From: Dehalococcoidia bacterium
GTDB lineage: Bacteria > Chloroflexota > Dehalococcoidia > Tepidiformales > Tepidiformaceae
Direction: 5' to 3'
DNA: 64,000 nt
NCBI GenBank assembly: GCA_022826585.1
Contig: JAJDUR010000106.1
Coordinates: 29,000-92,999 of the forward strand
The position numbers and the translations under genes were made by a program. The notes under the pieces were generated by a model, which worked only from the letters and a program-made list of their open reading frames with translations, ran no database searches and was not told the DNA's origin. This document shows, one piece after another, positions 20,793 through 30,996 of the stretch; positions within the stretch are counted from its first letter, which is position 1, and every line of letters starts with the position of its first letter.

Positions 20793-21781
20793 CGGATAGC
20801 GCTCTCGACCGCGTCGAAGCGCTCGCTCAGCAGGCCGGTGCGATCGTCGCTCAGGCTCACGACGTTCGTCTTCGGGTCGATCCGACGCACCAGCTTGGTA
20901 AGCACGTTCCCGGGCCCGACCTCGACGAACAGGTCGGCCCCCAGTTCCTGCATGCGTTCCACGCCACGCTGCCAGCGCACCACCGATGTCAGCTGGTCGC
21001 GCAGTTCGGCGTGCAGCTCGGCGCGCGAGCGGATCACGTCGCCGTTGATGTTCCCCACCACCGGCGCTTCCGGCTCACCCGGCGGGAAGCGATCGAGCCA
21101 GCCGCTCATGGTCTCGCTGGCGCGCTGCATGAGCGGCGAGTGGGAGGCGATCGTGATTGGGAGCCGCACGACCTTGCGCGCGCCGCTGGCCTGGGCCGCT
21201 TCCATGGCGCGCTTCAGCGGTTCGATGGCTCCCGAGATGACGTTCTGTCCCTCGCAGTTCAGCGTCGCGACGCCGACGTAGCCGTCGTCGCCGGTCGCCT
21301 CGTCGCAGATGGCGAAGACGCGCTCTTCCGAGAGGCCGAGGATGGAAGCCATGCCGCCGGGGTTCTCCTGGCCGGCCTGGTCCATGGCCCGACCGCGTTC
21401 ACGCACGAGCAACAGGCCTTCCTCGAACTCGAGCGCTCCCGCCGCCACTGCGGCCGTGAACTCGCCCATCGAGTGTCCGGCAAGCACGTGCGGCTGCAGC
21501 CGCTGGTCGAGCGCGGCCCAGCGCTCCTTGAGCGCCTCGAGCCACGCCATCGAGATCACGAAGGTCGCGGGCTGCTGGTTGATGGTCCGTTCGAGCTCTT
21601 CCTTCGGCCCCTCGAAGCAGAGCTTCGACAGCTTCGTCTCAAGTACCTCGTCCGCGCGCCGGAACACCTCCCGCGCCGCGCGCGAGGCGTGATAGAGCCG
21701 CTCGCCCATGCCGACGCTATGGGAGCCTTGACCGGGGAAGATAAGTGCGATTCGGCGCCAGGAACCGATATCTCGCTGCAT
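20789..21781 (-). CDS. fabD: Malonyl-CoA-ACP transacylase
   Basis: IALIFPGQGSHSVGMGERL, LAGHSMGEFTAAVAAGAL, SHSPLMQ. Confidence 0.93.
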   Translation of the reverse strand: MQRDIGSWRRIALIFPGQGSHSVGMGERLYHASRAAREVFRRADEVLETKLSKLCFEGPKEELERTINQQPATFVISMAWLEALKERWAALDQRLQPHVLAGHSMGEFTAAVAAGALEFEEGLLLVRERGRAMDQAGQENPGGMASILGLSEERVFAICDEATGDDGYVGVATLNCEGQNVISGAIEPLKRAMEAAQASGARKVVRLPITIASHSPLMQRASETMSGWLDRFPPGEPEAPVVGNINGDVIRSRAELHAELRDQLTSVVRWQRGVERMQELGADLFVEVGPGNVLTKLVRRIDPKTNVVSLSDDRTGLLSERFDAVESAIR

Positions 21782-21865
21782 GAAGCCTCGCCGTGCACAG
21801 GTACGCTACACGGGCAGGCCCGAGGATAGCAGAGCCCACGTCAACACAATAGGGAAAGGTAAGGT

Positions 21866-24340
21866 TTAGAGAAGGCTGACCGGGTCGATATCCACGCTCC
21901 AGCGCCGCCCCAGCGTGACCTGTTCCAGCAGCGCCCGTGGATCCCGGCCCCGCAGGAGGATGTGCCAGCGGTACTCCCCCCGGACACGCCGCACGTAGGC
22001 GGGCGTGGGGCCCAGCACGTCCGGGTCGGGCCAGCCCGCGGCGTCGCGTCGCGTCCGCAGGTCGGTGGCCATCTGCGAGGCGTGCTCCAGGCCCCGTTCC
22101 TGGTTCCCGTGCCGGTACGTGAGCCGCGCCAGCCGCGCGAACGGCGGGTAGCTGGCCCGTCGCCGGTGCTGCGCCTCGTGGGTGAAGAACCCGTGGTAGT
22201 CGTGCTCGGCGGCGGCGCGGATGGGCGGCGCCTCCGGCTCGTACGTCTGGATGTACACCTCGCCTTGGCGCTCCCGCCGCCCCGCCCGCCCCGCCACCTG
22301 GCTCAGGAGCTGGAACGTGCGCTCGTGCGCGACGTAGTCCGGAAGGCTCAGTCCCACATCCGCGTCCACCACCCCTACGACTGTCATGGCGGGCAGGTCG
22401 AGACCCTTCGCCAGCATCTGCGTTCCCACGAGAATGTCGACCTCCCGCGCCTCCAGCGTCTGCAGGATTCGCTCGTGGCTTCCCTTGCGGCTGGCCGCGT
22501 CGCTGTCCCAGCGCGCCACGCGAGCGCGGGGGAAGGCCCGCTTCGCTTCCTCCTCGATGCGCTGCGTGCCCACCCCGAACGGCCGGTAGCGCGCGCTGCC
22601 GCACTCGGGACAGGTCGTCTCCTGCGTGCGGCTGCGCCCGCAGTGGTGGCAGTAGACGAGCGGGTGGAGCGGGTCTCGCGTATCGAGCCCCATCGCCAGC
22701 GAGCACGAGGGGCACGTTGGCAGGTATCCGCAGGCGCGACATAACAGGAACCGCGCCGCCCCCCGCCGGTTCACGAACAGGATCGACTGCTGCTCTTCCT
22801 CCAGCGCCCGCCGCAGCGCGTTCCGCAGGGGCACGCTGAACACCCCCCGATTGCCCGCCTTCAGCTCCTCCCGCATGTCGACCACGGTGATGTCCGGGAG
22901 CGGCACCGGCTGCGTCTCGCCCCCCTCCAGCGGCATCACCCGCGACGACAGGTCGAGGCGCGTGATGCCGCCCACCTCCGCGCGGTGGTAGGTCGTCACG
23001 TCGGGCGTCGCGCTCCCCAGCACGAGCGTCGTCCCCGTCAGGCGGCGCAGCTCCGCGGCCACGTCGCGGGTGTGGTAGCGGGGCTGGGGGTCGACCTGCT
23101 TGTAGGTCCATTCATGCTCCTCGTCCAGCACCACCAACCCGAGGTTCCGCACGGGCGCGAACACCGCGCTGCGCGATCCCACCACCAGCCGCGCCTCCCC
23201 CCGCTGGATGCGGTACCACTGGTCGTACAGCTCCCCCGTGCTGAGGCTCGAGTGCAGCACCGCGATCTCGGCGGGAAACTGCTCCCCGTAGCGCTGGATA
23301 GCCTGCGGCGTCAGCGAGATTTCGGGGACGAGCACGATCGCCCCGCCCCCTGCCTCCAGCGTCCGCCGCGCCAGTTCGAGGTACACCTCCGTCTTCCCCG
23401 ACCCCGTCACCCCGTGCAGCAGGTACTCCCCGGGAGTTCCTGCGATCGCCTCCACAACCTCCGCCTGCGCCTCCGTGAGCGTCGCGGGCGGAAGCGCCTC
23501 CGGCAGCCGCTCCGCGATGGGGTCGCGCTCGACCCGCTCCTCGTACTCGCGCAGCCACCCGCCCGCCGCCAGCTCATCGAGGTGGCGGCGCTGCGCCCCC
23601 AGCTCGCGGATCTCGGTGAGCGTCGTGTCCCGCGCCTCCGCCAGCCGCTCCAGGATGCGGGCCGCCACCGACCGCGGCGTTCGCTCGGCGAGTTCGGCCG
23701 CGTGCCGCCGCGCGAATTCGGGCTCCGCCGCCAGCGCCACGCGACGTTCCATACGGGGGCGCCCGGCAGGCCGCGAGAGTCCCTGCGTGACCGTCAGGTG
23801 GCCGCTCTCCTGCAGCCGCTGGAGCTGGTCCATGGGTACCAATCCGAGCGACTCGCGCAGGGTGTCGAGCGCCGTCTGCCCGTTCTCGGCGAGGTACCGG
23901 AGGATCCGCTGGTCGCCGGGGTCGCTGGGCAGCAGCAGGGGAACGTCCACGGGCGAGACGACCGTCACCGAGCGTTGCCCGTACCCCGATGGCAGGCAGG
24001 TCGTGACGCAGTCCCAGAGCGGCGCCAGGTACTGCTCGCTGAGCCACCGCGCGAGCTCCCGGTGGGGTCCGTCGAGCACCGGCCGGGGGTCGGCCATCGC
24101 CTCGACGGGACGCGCCTCCTGTTCCGGTGGCGTGTCCGTCTCCCCGAGCACCACGCCCTGGAGCAGCCGGCTCCCGAAGGGCACGAACACCGCCTGCCCC
24201 AGCCGCACCTCCAACCCCTCTGGGCGCGCGTAGGTGAACGGGTGCAGCGCCGGCTGCCCGCTGTTGACCGCAACCTCGACAAAGGCGCGCTCAACCGGTG
24301 GGAATGGCTCGGAGCTGGGGGAATGCGGGGCGCTCGACAC
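21866..24340 (-). CDS. priA: Primosomal protein N' (replication restart helicase)
   Basis: LLHGVTGSGKTEVYLELARR, VLDEEHEWTYKQ, zinc cysteines CRACGYLPTCPSC/CHHCG/CPECGS; GTG start preceded by TAGGAT + 5 nt. Confidence 0.94.
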   Translation of the reverse strand: MSSAPHSPSSEPFPPVERAFVEVAVNSGQPALHPFTYARPEGLEVRLGQAVFVPFGSRLLQGVVLGETDTPPEQEARPVEAMADPRPVLDGPHRELARWLSEQYLAPLWDCVTTCLPSGYGQRSVTVVSPVDVPLLLPSDPGDQRILRYLAENGQTALDTLRESLGLVPMDQLQRLQESGHLTVTQGLSRPAGRPRMERRVALAAEPEFARRHAAELAERTPRSVAARILERLAEARDTTLTEIRELGAQRRHLDELAAGGWLREYEERVERDPIAERLPEALPPATLTEAQAEVVEAIAGTPGEYLLHGVTGSGKTEVYLELARRTLEAGGGAIVLVPEISLTPQAIQRYGEQFPAEIAVLHSSLSTGELYDQWYRIQRGEARLVVGSRSAVFAPVRNLGLVVLDEEHEWTYKQVDPQPRYHTRDVAAELRRLTGTTLVLGSATPDVTTYHRAEVGGITRLDLSSRVMPLEGGETQPVPLPDITVVDMREELKAGNRGVFSVPLRNALRRALEEEQQSILFVNRRGAARFLLCRACGYLPTCPSCSLAMGLDTRDPLHPLVYCHHCGRSRTQETTCPECGSARYRPFGVGTQRIEEEAKRAFPRARVARWDSDAASRKGSHERILQTLEAREVDILVGTQMLAKGLDLPAMTVVGVVDADVGLSLPDYVAHERTFQLLSQVAGRAGRRERQGEVYIQTYEPEAPPIRAAAEHDYHGFFTHEAQHRRRASYPPFARLARLTYRHGNQERGLEHASQMATDLRTRRDAAGWPDPDVLGPTPAYVRRVRGEYRWHILLRGRDPRALLEQVTLGRRWSVDIDPVSLL

Positions 24341-24367
24341 GTTCGATCCTAGCGCAGCCGGGCCACG

Positions 24368-24790
24368 TCAGGAGAAGGAGACGCAGGCGCTACCGATCAC
24401 CCGCAGCACGCTCTCCTGGTCGAAGCGGCGCTCGTACTCCTCCGAAATCTCGTCGATCGCGCGTCGCCCTTCGTCGCCCGGCGGGGCGTAGACGATGAGC
24501 AGCTTGCTCCCTTCCCGCAGGATCTCGCCGCTCGAGTCGCGCCACTGCCCGTTCCCCGAGATCACGGTGAGCCCGTCCGGGAAGCGCGGCGTGACCGTGT
24601 CCGCGAGGAACGCCCGCCACTCCTCCTCGGAGACGGAACCGCCGTTACCCTGGCTCAGCCCGAAGAAGAGCTGGTATTCGGTCCACCTGTCCGTGCCTTC
24701 CGGACAGGCCTTCTCCTCTTCCCAGTAGCACCCCGTGAGCGCCACTGCGGCGACGCCGAGCAGCACCAGTACCAGGCCGTGCGTCCTCAC
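24368..24790 (-). CDS. Hypothetical lipoprotein
   Basis: N-terminal signal with lipobox ALTGCYW. Confidence 0.6.
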   Translation of the reverse strand: MRTHGLVLVLLGVAAVALTGCYWEEEKACPEGTDRWTEYQLFFGLSQGNGGSVSEEEWRAFLADTVTPRFPDGLTVISGNGQWRDSSGEILREGSKLLIVYAPPGDEGRRAIDEISEEYERRFDQESVLRVIGSACVSFS

Positions 24791-24793
24791 TGC

Positions 24794-25543
24794 CTAGCCG
24801 CGACCCACGAACGGCATCTGCGTCGCCATGACCGTGAGCGTGAGCACGTTTGCGTCGAGGGGCAGGCTCGCCATGTAGAGCACCGCCTTCGCCACGTTCT
24901 CGACGTCCATCGTCGGCTCTGGGCGCACGCTGCCGTCGGGCTGAGGCATGCCCCGCTCCATCTTCGCCGTCATCGGCGAGGTCGCGTTCCCGATGTCGAT
25001 CTGCCCGCAGGCGATGTCGTACTGCCGCCCGTCGAGCGCCGTCGACTTCGTCAGGCCCGTGATCGCGTGCTTCGTCGACGTGTACGGCGCGGAGTTCGGC
25101 CGGGGCGTGGTGGCCGAAATGGAGCCGTTGTTGATGATGCGCCCGCCCCGAGGGTCCTGCGCCTTCATCACCCGGAAGGCTTCCTGCGTGCAGAGGAACG
25201 CCCCCGTCAGGTTCGTCTCGACCACTGCCTGCCACTGCTCGAAGGTGAGCTCCTCCAGCGGCCGCGGGGGCGCGCCGATCCCGGCGTTGTTGAAGAGCAC
25301 ATCCAGCCGGCCGAAGCGCTCCACCGTCCAGTCGAACAGCTCGCGCACGGACGCCGGCTCGCGCACGTCCGTCGTGATGGCGATGGCGCGGTCGCCGTCC
25401 GCGCCCGCCTCGGCGATCGCGGCCCGCAGCGTCTGCGCCCGACGCCCGGCCAGCGCGACCGAATACCCCTCGCGCAGCAAGGCCAGTGAGACAGCTCTCC
25501 CGATCCCGGAACCGGCGCCCGTGACGATCGCAACCGGACTCAT
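24794..25543 (-). CDS. SDR-family oxidoreductase
   Basis: [38 protein letters not shown]. Confidence 0.9.
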   Translation of the reverse strand: MSPVAIVTGAGSGIGRAVSLALLREGYSVALAGRRAQTLRAAIAEAGADGDRAIAITTDVREPASVRELFDWTVERFGRLDVLFNNAGIGAPPRPLEELTFEQWQAVVETNLTGAFLCTQEAFRVMKAQDPRGGRIINNGSISATTPRPNSAPYTSTKHAITGLTKSTALDGRQYDIACGQIDIGNATSPMTAKMERGMPQPDGSVRPEPTMDVENVAKAVLYMASLPLDANVLTLTVMATQMPFVGRG

Positions 25544-25584
25544 CGCGCGAACCCTACCGCTCGGACACCCGCTTTGCCATCGCT

Positions 25585-25606
25585 CGCGTACAGTCCGCGT
25601 ACAGTC
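25585..25606. repeat. Perfect 11-bp tandem repeat upstream of thiolase gene
   Basis: CGCGTACAGTC x2 (25585-25595, 25596-25606). Confidence 0.8.
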
Positions 25607-25630
25607 GTGGGCGAATACAGGAGACATGCC

Positions 25631-26809
25631 ATGAAGTCGGTCATCGTTGGCCTGGCGCGAACCCCCATCGGACGCTTCGGCGGGGCGTTCAAGCCCCTCC
25701 CCGCGACGGCGCTCGGCGCGGCCGCCATTGGCGGCGCCCTGGAGGGCGCTTCCGTCGCGCCCGATGCCGTCGACGAGGTGATCTTCGGGCACGTCGTGCA
25801 GGCCGGCGCCGGCCAGATCACGGCGCGACAGGCCGCCAGCGGCGCCGGCATCCCCATGACCGTCCCTGCGACCACCGTCAACAAGGTCTGCCTCTCCGGC
25901 CTCACCGCCATCGCCATGGCCGACCGCTCGATCCGGCTCGACGAGTCCTCCGTCGTCGTCGCCGGAGGGATGGAGTCGATGACGAACGCGCCCTACCTGC
26001 TCCCCGATGCCCGCTGGGGCGGTCGCCTGGGCCACGGACCGCTCGTCGACGCCATGCAGCACGACGGCCTCTGGTGCGCCTTCGACGAGTGCTCCATGGG
26101 CGAATCCGCCGACCTCAAGAACGAGGCCTTGGGCATCTCCCGGGAGGAGCAGGACGAGTGGTCGGCGGCGAGCCACCAGCGCGCCGGCTCAGCCCGCGAC
26201 AGCGGCTACTTCGCCGCCGAAGTCGTCCCCGTCGATGTGCCCGCCCGGCGCGGCCAGACCGTGCGCGTCGAGCAGGACGAGGGCATCCGCGACGATGCCA
26301 CCGCCGAGTCCCTCGGACGGCTCCGGCCCGTCTTCACGCCGGAGGGTTCGACCACCGCCGGCAACGCCTCGCAGATCAGCGACGGCGGCGCGGCGGTCAT
26401 CGTCGCGAGCGAGTCCGCCGCCGCCGAGTTCGGCGCCGAGCCCCTCGCCGAGATCGTCGCCTACGGCCAGATCGCCGGCCCCGACGCGACCCTGCACGAG
26501 CGTCCCGCCCAGGCCATCGACGCCGCGCTCGAACGCGCCGACCTGAACGCGTCGGACCTCGATGTCATCGAGATCAACGAAGCCTTCGCCTCAGTCGCGC
26601 TCTGGTCGGCCCGGATGCTCGATCTCGACCCCGGCCACGTGAACCCGAACGGCGGAGCGGTGGCGCTGGGCCACCCGATCGGCGCCACCGGCGCCCGGCT
26701 GGTGGTGACGCTCGTGAACGAGCTCAGGCGGCGCGGTGGGGGCCTGGGGGCGGCCGCTCTCTGCGGCGGTGGCGGCCAGGGCGACGCGCTCATCGTGCGC
26801 GTCGGCTAG
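25631..26809 (+). CDS. Acetyl-CoA C-acyltransferase (thiolase)
   Basis: [67 protein letters not shown]. Confidence 0.93.
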   Translation: MKSVIVGLARTPIGRFGGAFKPLPATALGAAAIGGALEGASVAPDAVDEVIFGHVVQAGAGQITARQAASGAGIPMTVPATTVNKVCLSGLTAIAMADRSIRLDESSVVVAGGMESMTNAPYLLPDARWGGRLGHGPLVDAMQHDGLWCAFDECSMGESADLKNEALGISREEQDEWSAASHQRAGSARDSGYFAAEVVPVDVPARRGQTVRVEQDEGIRDDATAESLGRLRPVFTPEGSTTAGNASQISDGGAAVIVASESAAAEFGAEPLAEIVAYGQIAGPDATLHERPAQAIDAALERADLNASDLDVIEINEAFASVALWSARMLDLDPGHVNPNGGAVALGHPIGATGARLVVTLVNELRRRGGGLGAAALCGGGGQGDALIVRVG

Positions 26810-26813
26810 CGGC

Positions 26814-27713
26814 TCACGCTCCCTGCTGCTCGGCGAGCGCCAGCAGCTCCCTCGCCAGCGAACGCCCGAGCCCCGGTCCCGCGTCCATCGGTCCTCCCAC
26901 CCGGGAGCGCACGATGACCCCCTCGGGAGCGACCAGCCCGTGCAGCTTCAGGGTCGTGCCGAAACTCTCCGCGTAGGCGGCCGCGGGGTAGCTGCACCCC
27001 GCCTCGAGCGCAGCCAGGAAGGCCCGCTCCGCCGACACCAGCCGCCGCAGATCCCCGTCGTCGATGGCGGTGAGCAGCCCCAGCGTGGCGGCGTCGTCGC
27101 GGCGGCATTCGACGGCGAGCGCCCCCTGCGCCGGTGCGGGCAGCATCTCCTCGAAACCGAACACGTGACTCGCGCGCCCCTCCAACCCCAGCCGCTCCAG
27201 CCCCGCGATGGCGAACAGCGCCCCGTCGTACTCGCCCGCGTCGACCTTCTCCAGCCGCGTCTCGACGTTCCCCCGGATGGGGCGCAGCTCGAGGTCGGGG
27301 CGTATCGCCAGCGTCTGCGCGGCGCGACGAGGGCTGCTCGTGCCCACGACCGCGCCCTCCGGCAACTCCGCCAGCGTGCCTCCGTCGCGCGCCACGAGCG
27401 CGTCGCGCGGGTCGGCCCGCTCCGGCACGGCGGCAATGACGAGCCCCTCCGGCCGCGCCGTCGGCAGATCCTTGTAGCTGTGGACCGCCACGTCCACCTC
27501 TCCCGCCAGCAGCGCCTCCTGGATCGCCGAGGTGAACCACCCCGCGCCCTCTCCCGAGGTCAGCGGGCTCGTGCGGTCCCGGTCGCCCGCCGTCGTGATC
27601 TCGACCACCTCGATGGCGACGTCCGGCGCCGTCCGGCGCAGGCGGGCGGCCACGAGCTCCGTTTGCTGGAGCGCGAGCCGGCTCGCGCGCGTCCCGATGC
27701 GGAGCGCCGTCAC
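26814..27713 (-). CDS. hemC: Hydroxymethylbilane synthase
   Basis: LRIGTRASRLALQQTELV, VHSYKDLPT, GCSYPAAAYAE; GTG start overlapping hemL stop. Confidence 0.92.
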   Translation of the reverse strand: MTALRIGTRASRLALQQTELVAARLRRTAPDVAIEVVEITTAGDRDRTSPLTSGEGAGWFTSAIQEALLAGEVDVAVHSYKDLPTARPEGLVIAAVPERADPRDALVARDGGTLAELPEGAVVGTSSPRRAAQTLAIRPDLELRPIRGNVETRLEKVDAGEYDGALFAIAGLERLGLEGRASHVFGFEEMLPAPAQGALAVECRRDDAATLGLLTAIDDGDLRRLVSAERAFLAALEAGCSYPAAAYAESFGTTLKLHGLVAPEGVIVRSRVGGPMDAGPGLGRSLARELLALAEQQGA

Positions 27714-29008
27714 GATCCGCCGCTGCTCGCGACCGGCCCGGGACTCGCCTCGCGCAACGCCTCGGCGGCGGCCCGCACGGTCCGGTCGATGTCCGCCTCC
27801 GTGTGCGCCGCCGAAACGAACCACGCCTCGAACTGCGACGGGGCCAGCATCACGCCGCGGGTCAGCATCCCTTGGTGGAATCGCGCGAACGTGTCGCTGT
27901 CGCAACCCGACGCCTCCGCGTAGTCGCGCGGCGGCGTCGAGCGGAAGAAGAGCGACAGCAGCGATCCCCGCCGCACGACGCAGGCGTCTGCCTCGGCCCG
28001 CCGGATGCCTGTGCCCAGGCCGTTCTCGAGGTACTGCGCCAGCTCCTCGACGCGCGCGTAGGGTCGCCCGTCGCAGAGGACGTCGAGGGTAGCGGCGCCC
28101 GCGGCCATCACCAGCGGGTTCCCGCTGAGCGTGCCCGCCTGGTAGACGGGCCCCTCAGGCGCCAGCTGCGACATCAGCTCGGCCCGCCCCCCCAGCGCCC
28201 CCACCGGCAGCCCGCCGCCGATCACCTTCCCCAGGCAGACGAGGTCCGCCCCCGGGAGGAGCCCGCTGAGCCCGTACCGCAGCCGGAATCCCGTGATGAT
28301 CTCGTCGTTGATGAGCAGCGCTCCGTGCTGTTTCGGAACGGCCTGGAGCGCCTCCAGGAACGCCTCCCCTGGCGGCACGACGCCCATGTTCCCCGCCACC
28401 GGCTCGACGATGACCGCTGCCGTCTCGTCGCCGTGCTCGCGGAACCACTCCGAGAGCGCATCAGGGTCGTTGTAGGGAAGCACCCCCGTCCCCGCCGCGA
28501 TCGACTCCGGCACCCCCGCCGAGTCGCTCAGGCCCAGCGTCGCCACACCGCTCCCCGCCTTCACCAGCAGGCCGTCGCTGTGGCCGTGGTAGCACCCGTC
28601 GAACTTCACGACGATGTCGCGCCCCGTGGCCGCCCGCGCCAGCCGGATGGCCGTCATCGTCGCTTCCGTGCCTGAGTTGACGAAGCGCAGCCGCTCGAGC
28701 CCCGTCGCCTCCTGGATCCGCCTCCCCAGCTCCACCTCCCCCGGCGAGAGGGCTCCGAAGGCTGTGCCGCCTGCCGCCGCCTGCCCGACCGCCTTCACCA
28801 CCGCCGGATGCGCGTGCCCGAGGATGAGCGGCCCGTAGGCCGCGACATAATCGATGTACTCCCCGCCCTCGGCGTCGTGCAGCCGAGCGCCCGACGCCCT
28901 CACGATGGGCACCGGCTCATCGGGTACGGCGCGGAAGGAGCGCACAGGGCTGGAGACGCCGCCGGGGAAGAGCGCGCCCGCGCGCTCCCGCAGCTCGGCG
29001 TTATCCAT
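27710..29008 (-). CDS. hemL: Glutamate-1-semialdehyde 2,1-aminomutase
   Basis: FPGGVSSPVRSFRAVPDEPV, VNSGTEATMTAIRLAR, LINDEIITGFRLRYG, CLGKVIGGGLPVGALGG. Confidence 0.94.
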   Translation of the reverse strand: MDNAELRERAGALFPGGVSSPVRSFRAVPDEPVPIVRASGARLHDAEGGEYIDYVAAYGPLILGHAHPAVVKAVGQAAAGGTAFGALSPGEVELGRRIQEATGLERLRFVNSGTEATMTAIRLARAATGRDIVVKFDGCYHGHSDGLLVKAGSGVATLGLSDSAGVPESIAAGTGVLPYNDPDALSEWFREHGDETAAVIVEPVAGNMGVVPPGEAFLEALQAVPKQHGALLINDEIITGFRLRYGLSGLLPGADLVCLGKVIGGGLPVGALGGRAELMSQLAPEGPVYQAGTLSGNPLVMAAGAATLDVLCDGRPYARVEELAQYLENGLGTGIRRAEADACVVRRGSLLSLFFRSTPPRDYAEASGCDSDTFARFHQGMLTRGVMLAPSQFEAWFVSAAHTEADIDRTVRAAAEALREASPGPVASSGGS

Positions 29009-29666
29009 GGGCGACCTCCGCGGGCGTTCGCGCGAGGTACGCCTCGCGCACCTCGTTCCCAGGTGTCGAGAAGTCGGCGAACGGCACTGCCGGGTCCGGG
29101 CTGGCGGCCGACGGTGGGTCCTCCTGCCACAACGCTGCTTCCCGGCACAGCGCGACCATGACGCTGCACGGCTCTGGGCAGGGAATGTGGCCGTCCTCGT
29201 CCGTCCCGCCGGCCCACACCGGGGTCCGCACGCAACGTCCGCACAGGGCCTCCCGCGCGCGTTCCCGGCCTCCTTCGTCCAGTTGCCCCGCGACCCGGTA
29301 CCGGCCCCGCTGTCGCGCCACCACCTCGTCGAAGGCAACGATCCGAAGCGCCCCGCGCGCCGCCTGCTCCTGGTGAAGCAACGCCTGCGGGTAGATCGTT
29401 TCAATTGCCGCTTCGGCTAGGCTTTCAGGTAGCGAGATGCGCCAGTTCCCCGGCATCGTGCGCGCGCCGCTCAGCGGACGGTAACGCCTGTGCTCGTCGA
29501 AGCGGAGGTGCTCCCGAAGGGCCTCGATGGCGCCTTCCAGCTCGACCGGTGAAGCCCCTCGCGACGGCCCTGCCAGCTCAACGCGACCGCCCCGGAATGC
29601 CACCGTCACCTCGCCCAGCGCGAAGTCCCGCCCGGCCGCGATCGCTTCCCCTACCACGTCGCCCAC
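29001..29666 (-). CDS. Cysteine-rich putative Fe-S protein upstream of hemL (DR2241/Fer4_23-like by motif memory)
   Basis: LCGRCVRTPVW...HIPCPEPCSVMVALC; 8-nt overlap with hemL; TAGAAT + 6 nt + GTG start. Confidence 0.65.
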   Translation of the reverse strand: MGDVVGEAIAAGRDFALGEVTVAFRGGRVELAGPSRGASPVELEGAIEALREHLRFDEHRRYRPLSGARTMPGNWRISLPESLAEAAIETIYPQALLHQEQAARGALRIVAFDEVVARQRGRYRVAGQLDEGGRERAREALCGRCVRTPVWAGGTDEDGHIPCPEPCSVMVALCREAALWQEDPPSAASPDPAVPFADFSTPGNEVREAYLARTPAEVAHG

Positions 29667-29762
29667 GGAGGCATTCTAGCGGTCGAGGCGCGGCCCATAG
29701 ACGCGGGGCGGCGCGCCGTCACATACTGCCCGCGCCGGCGACAGCCGGCAGGGAGGACGGAG

Positions 29763-30605
29763 ATGGGGCAGTTCCAGCGCCGGCAAGTCGGCAACGCCGA
29801 GATCATCGCGCTGCAGGACAGCTGGGCGGCGATGCCCCCGTCGATGTTCTATCCCGACGTTCCTGCCGACGCCTGGGCGGACTACGGCGAGTTCCTCGAC
29901 GGCGACGGCAACCTCACGCTCAACCTCGGCGCCTGGCTCGTGGTGAGCGAAGGCTCGACCGTCCTCGTCGATACCGGTCTCGGCGGGCGTCCCGCGCCCA
30001 TGCCCCTGAAAGAGGACCCCGCCCTCCCCTCCGTCATGGAGGAAGCGGGCGTGAATCCCGCGGATGTCGACACGGTTGTCTACACCCACCTCCACTTCGA
30101 CCACACCGGCTGGACCACCATCGACGAGAACGGCGCCGCCGTCCCCCTCTTCCCCAACGCCCGCCACGTCGTCCAGCAGACCGAGTGGGACTACTGGACG
30201 GCCAGCGACGAGCTTCGCGCCGCCGCCCAGTACGACAACGTCCTCGGGCCGATCGAGGCGGCGGGCCTCCTCGACCTGGTCGAGGGCGAGCACGCCGTCA
30301 CGAGTGAGCTGGTGACGGTCCCGACGCCCGGCCACACCCCCGGCCACGTCTCCTTCGTCCTCGCCAGCGGTGGCGAGCGCGCCTACCTCATCGGCGACGC
30401 CGCCCACCAGCCCGTGCAGGTGCGCGAGGACGGCTGGTGCGCCGGCGCCGACGTCGACAAGGTCGCCTCGGCGGCCAGCCGCAAGGCGCTCATGGCCCGC
30501 ATCGAGGAGGAGGGCGCCCTCATCGCCAGCGGCCACTTCCCCTTCCCCGGCCTCGGACGCGCCGTCGCCGGCGAGGACGGCCGCACCTACCAGGCCGTCG
30601 CCTGA
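29763..30605 (+). CDS. MBL-fold metallo-hydrolase
   Basis: THLHFDHTGWTT, TPGHTPGHVSF, LIGDAAH. Confidence 0.9.
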   Translation: MGQFQRRQVGNAEIIALQDSWAAMPPSMFYPDVPADAWADYGEFLDGDGNLTLNLGAWLVVSEGSTVLVDTGLGGRPAPMPLKEDPALPSVMEEAGVNPADVDTVVYTHLHFDHTGWTTIDENGAAVPLFPNARHVVQQTEWDYWTASDELRAAAQYDNVLGPIEAAGLLDLVEGEHAVTSELVTVPTPGHTPGHVSFVLASGGERAYLIGDAAHQPVQVREDGWCAGADVDKVASAASRKALMARIEEEGALIASGHFPFPGLGRAVAGEDGRTYQAVA

Positions 30606-30609
30606 CACC

Positions 30610-30990
30610 ATGGCTGGCGATAGGGGCGCGGACATCGAGGGCGTGGCGGGCGTCATCATCTGGACGGACCGCTACCCCGAAATGCTCGCCTTCTACCGCG
30701 ACGTGCTCGGCCTGGCGCCCCGCAGCGAGCGGGCAACCTTCGCCAACTTCGAGTGGGGCGGCTTCCGCCTCAGCGTCGCCGCCCACGACGAGGTCCACGG
30801 TCCCGCCCGCGACCCCCTGCGCATCATGGTCCACTTCAACGTGTCCGATATCGAGGCCACGCACCGGCGGCTGGTGGAGCGGGGCGTCGAGTTCTCGCGT
30901 CCTCCCGAGCAGGAGCGCTGGGGCGGCTGGGTCGCGACCTTCGCCGACCCCGACGGCAACACCCTCCAGCTCCTGCAACTCCCGGACTAG
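30610..30990 (+). CDS. VOC-family (glyoxalase/dioxygenase fold) protein
   Basis: MLAFYRDVLGLAPRS ... FADPDGNTLQLLQL. Confidence 0.85.
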   Translation: MAGDRGADIEGVAGVIIWTDRYPEMLAFYRDVLGLAPRSERATFANFEWGGFRLSVAAHDEVHGPARDPLRIMVHFNVSDIEATHRRLVERGVEFSRPPEQERWGGWVATFADPDGNTLQLLQLPD

Positions 30991-30996
30991 CAGCCC

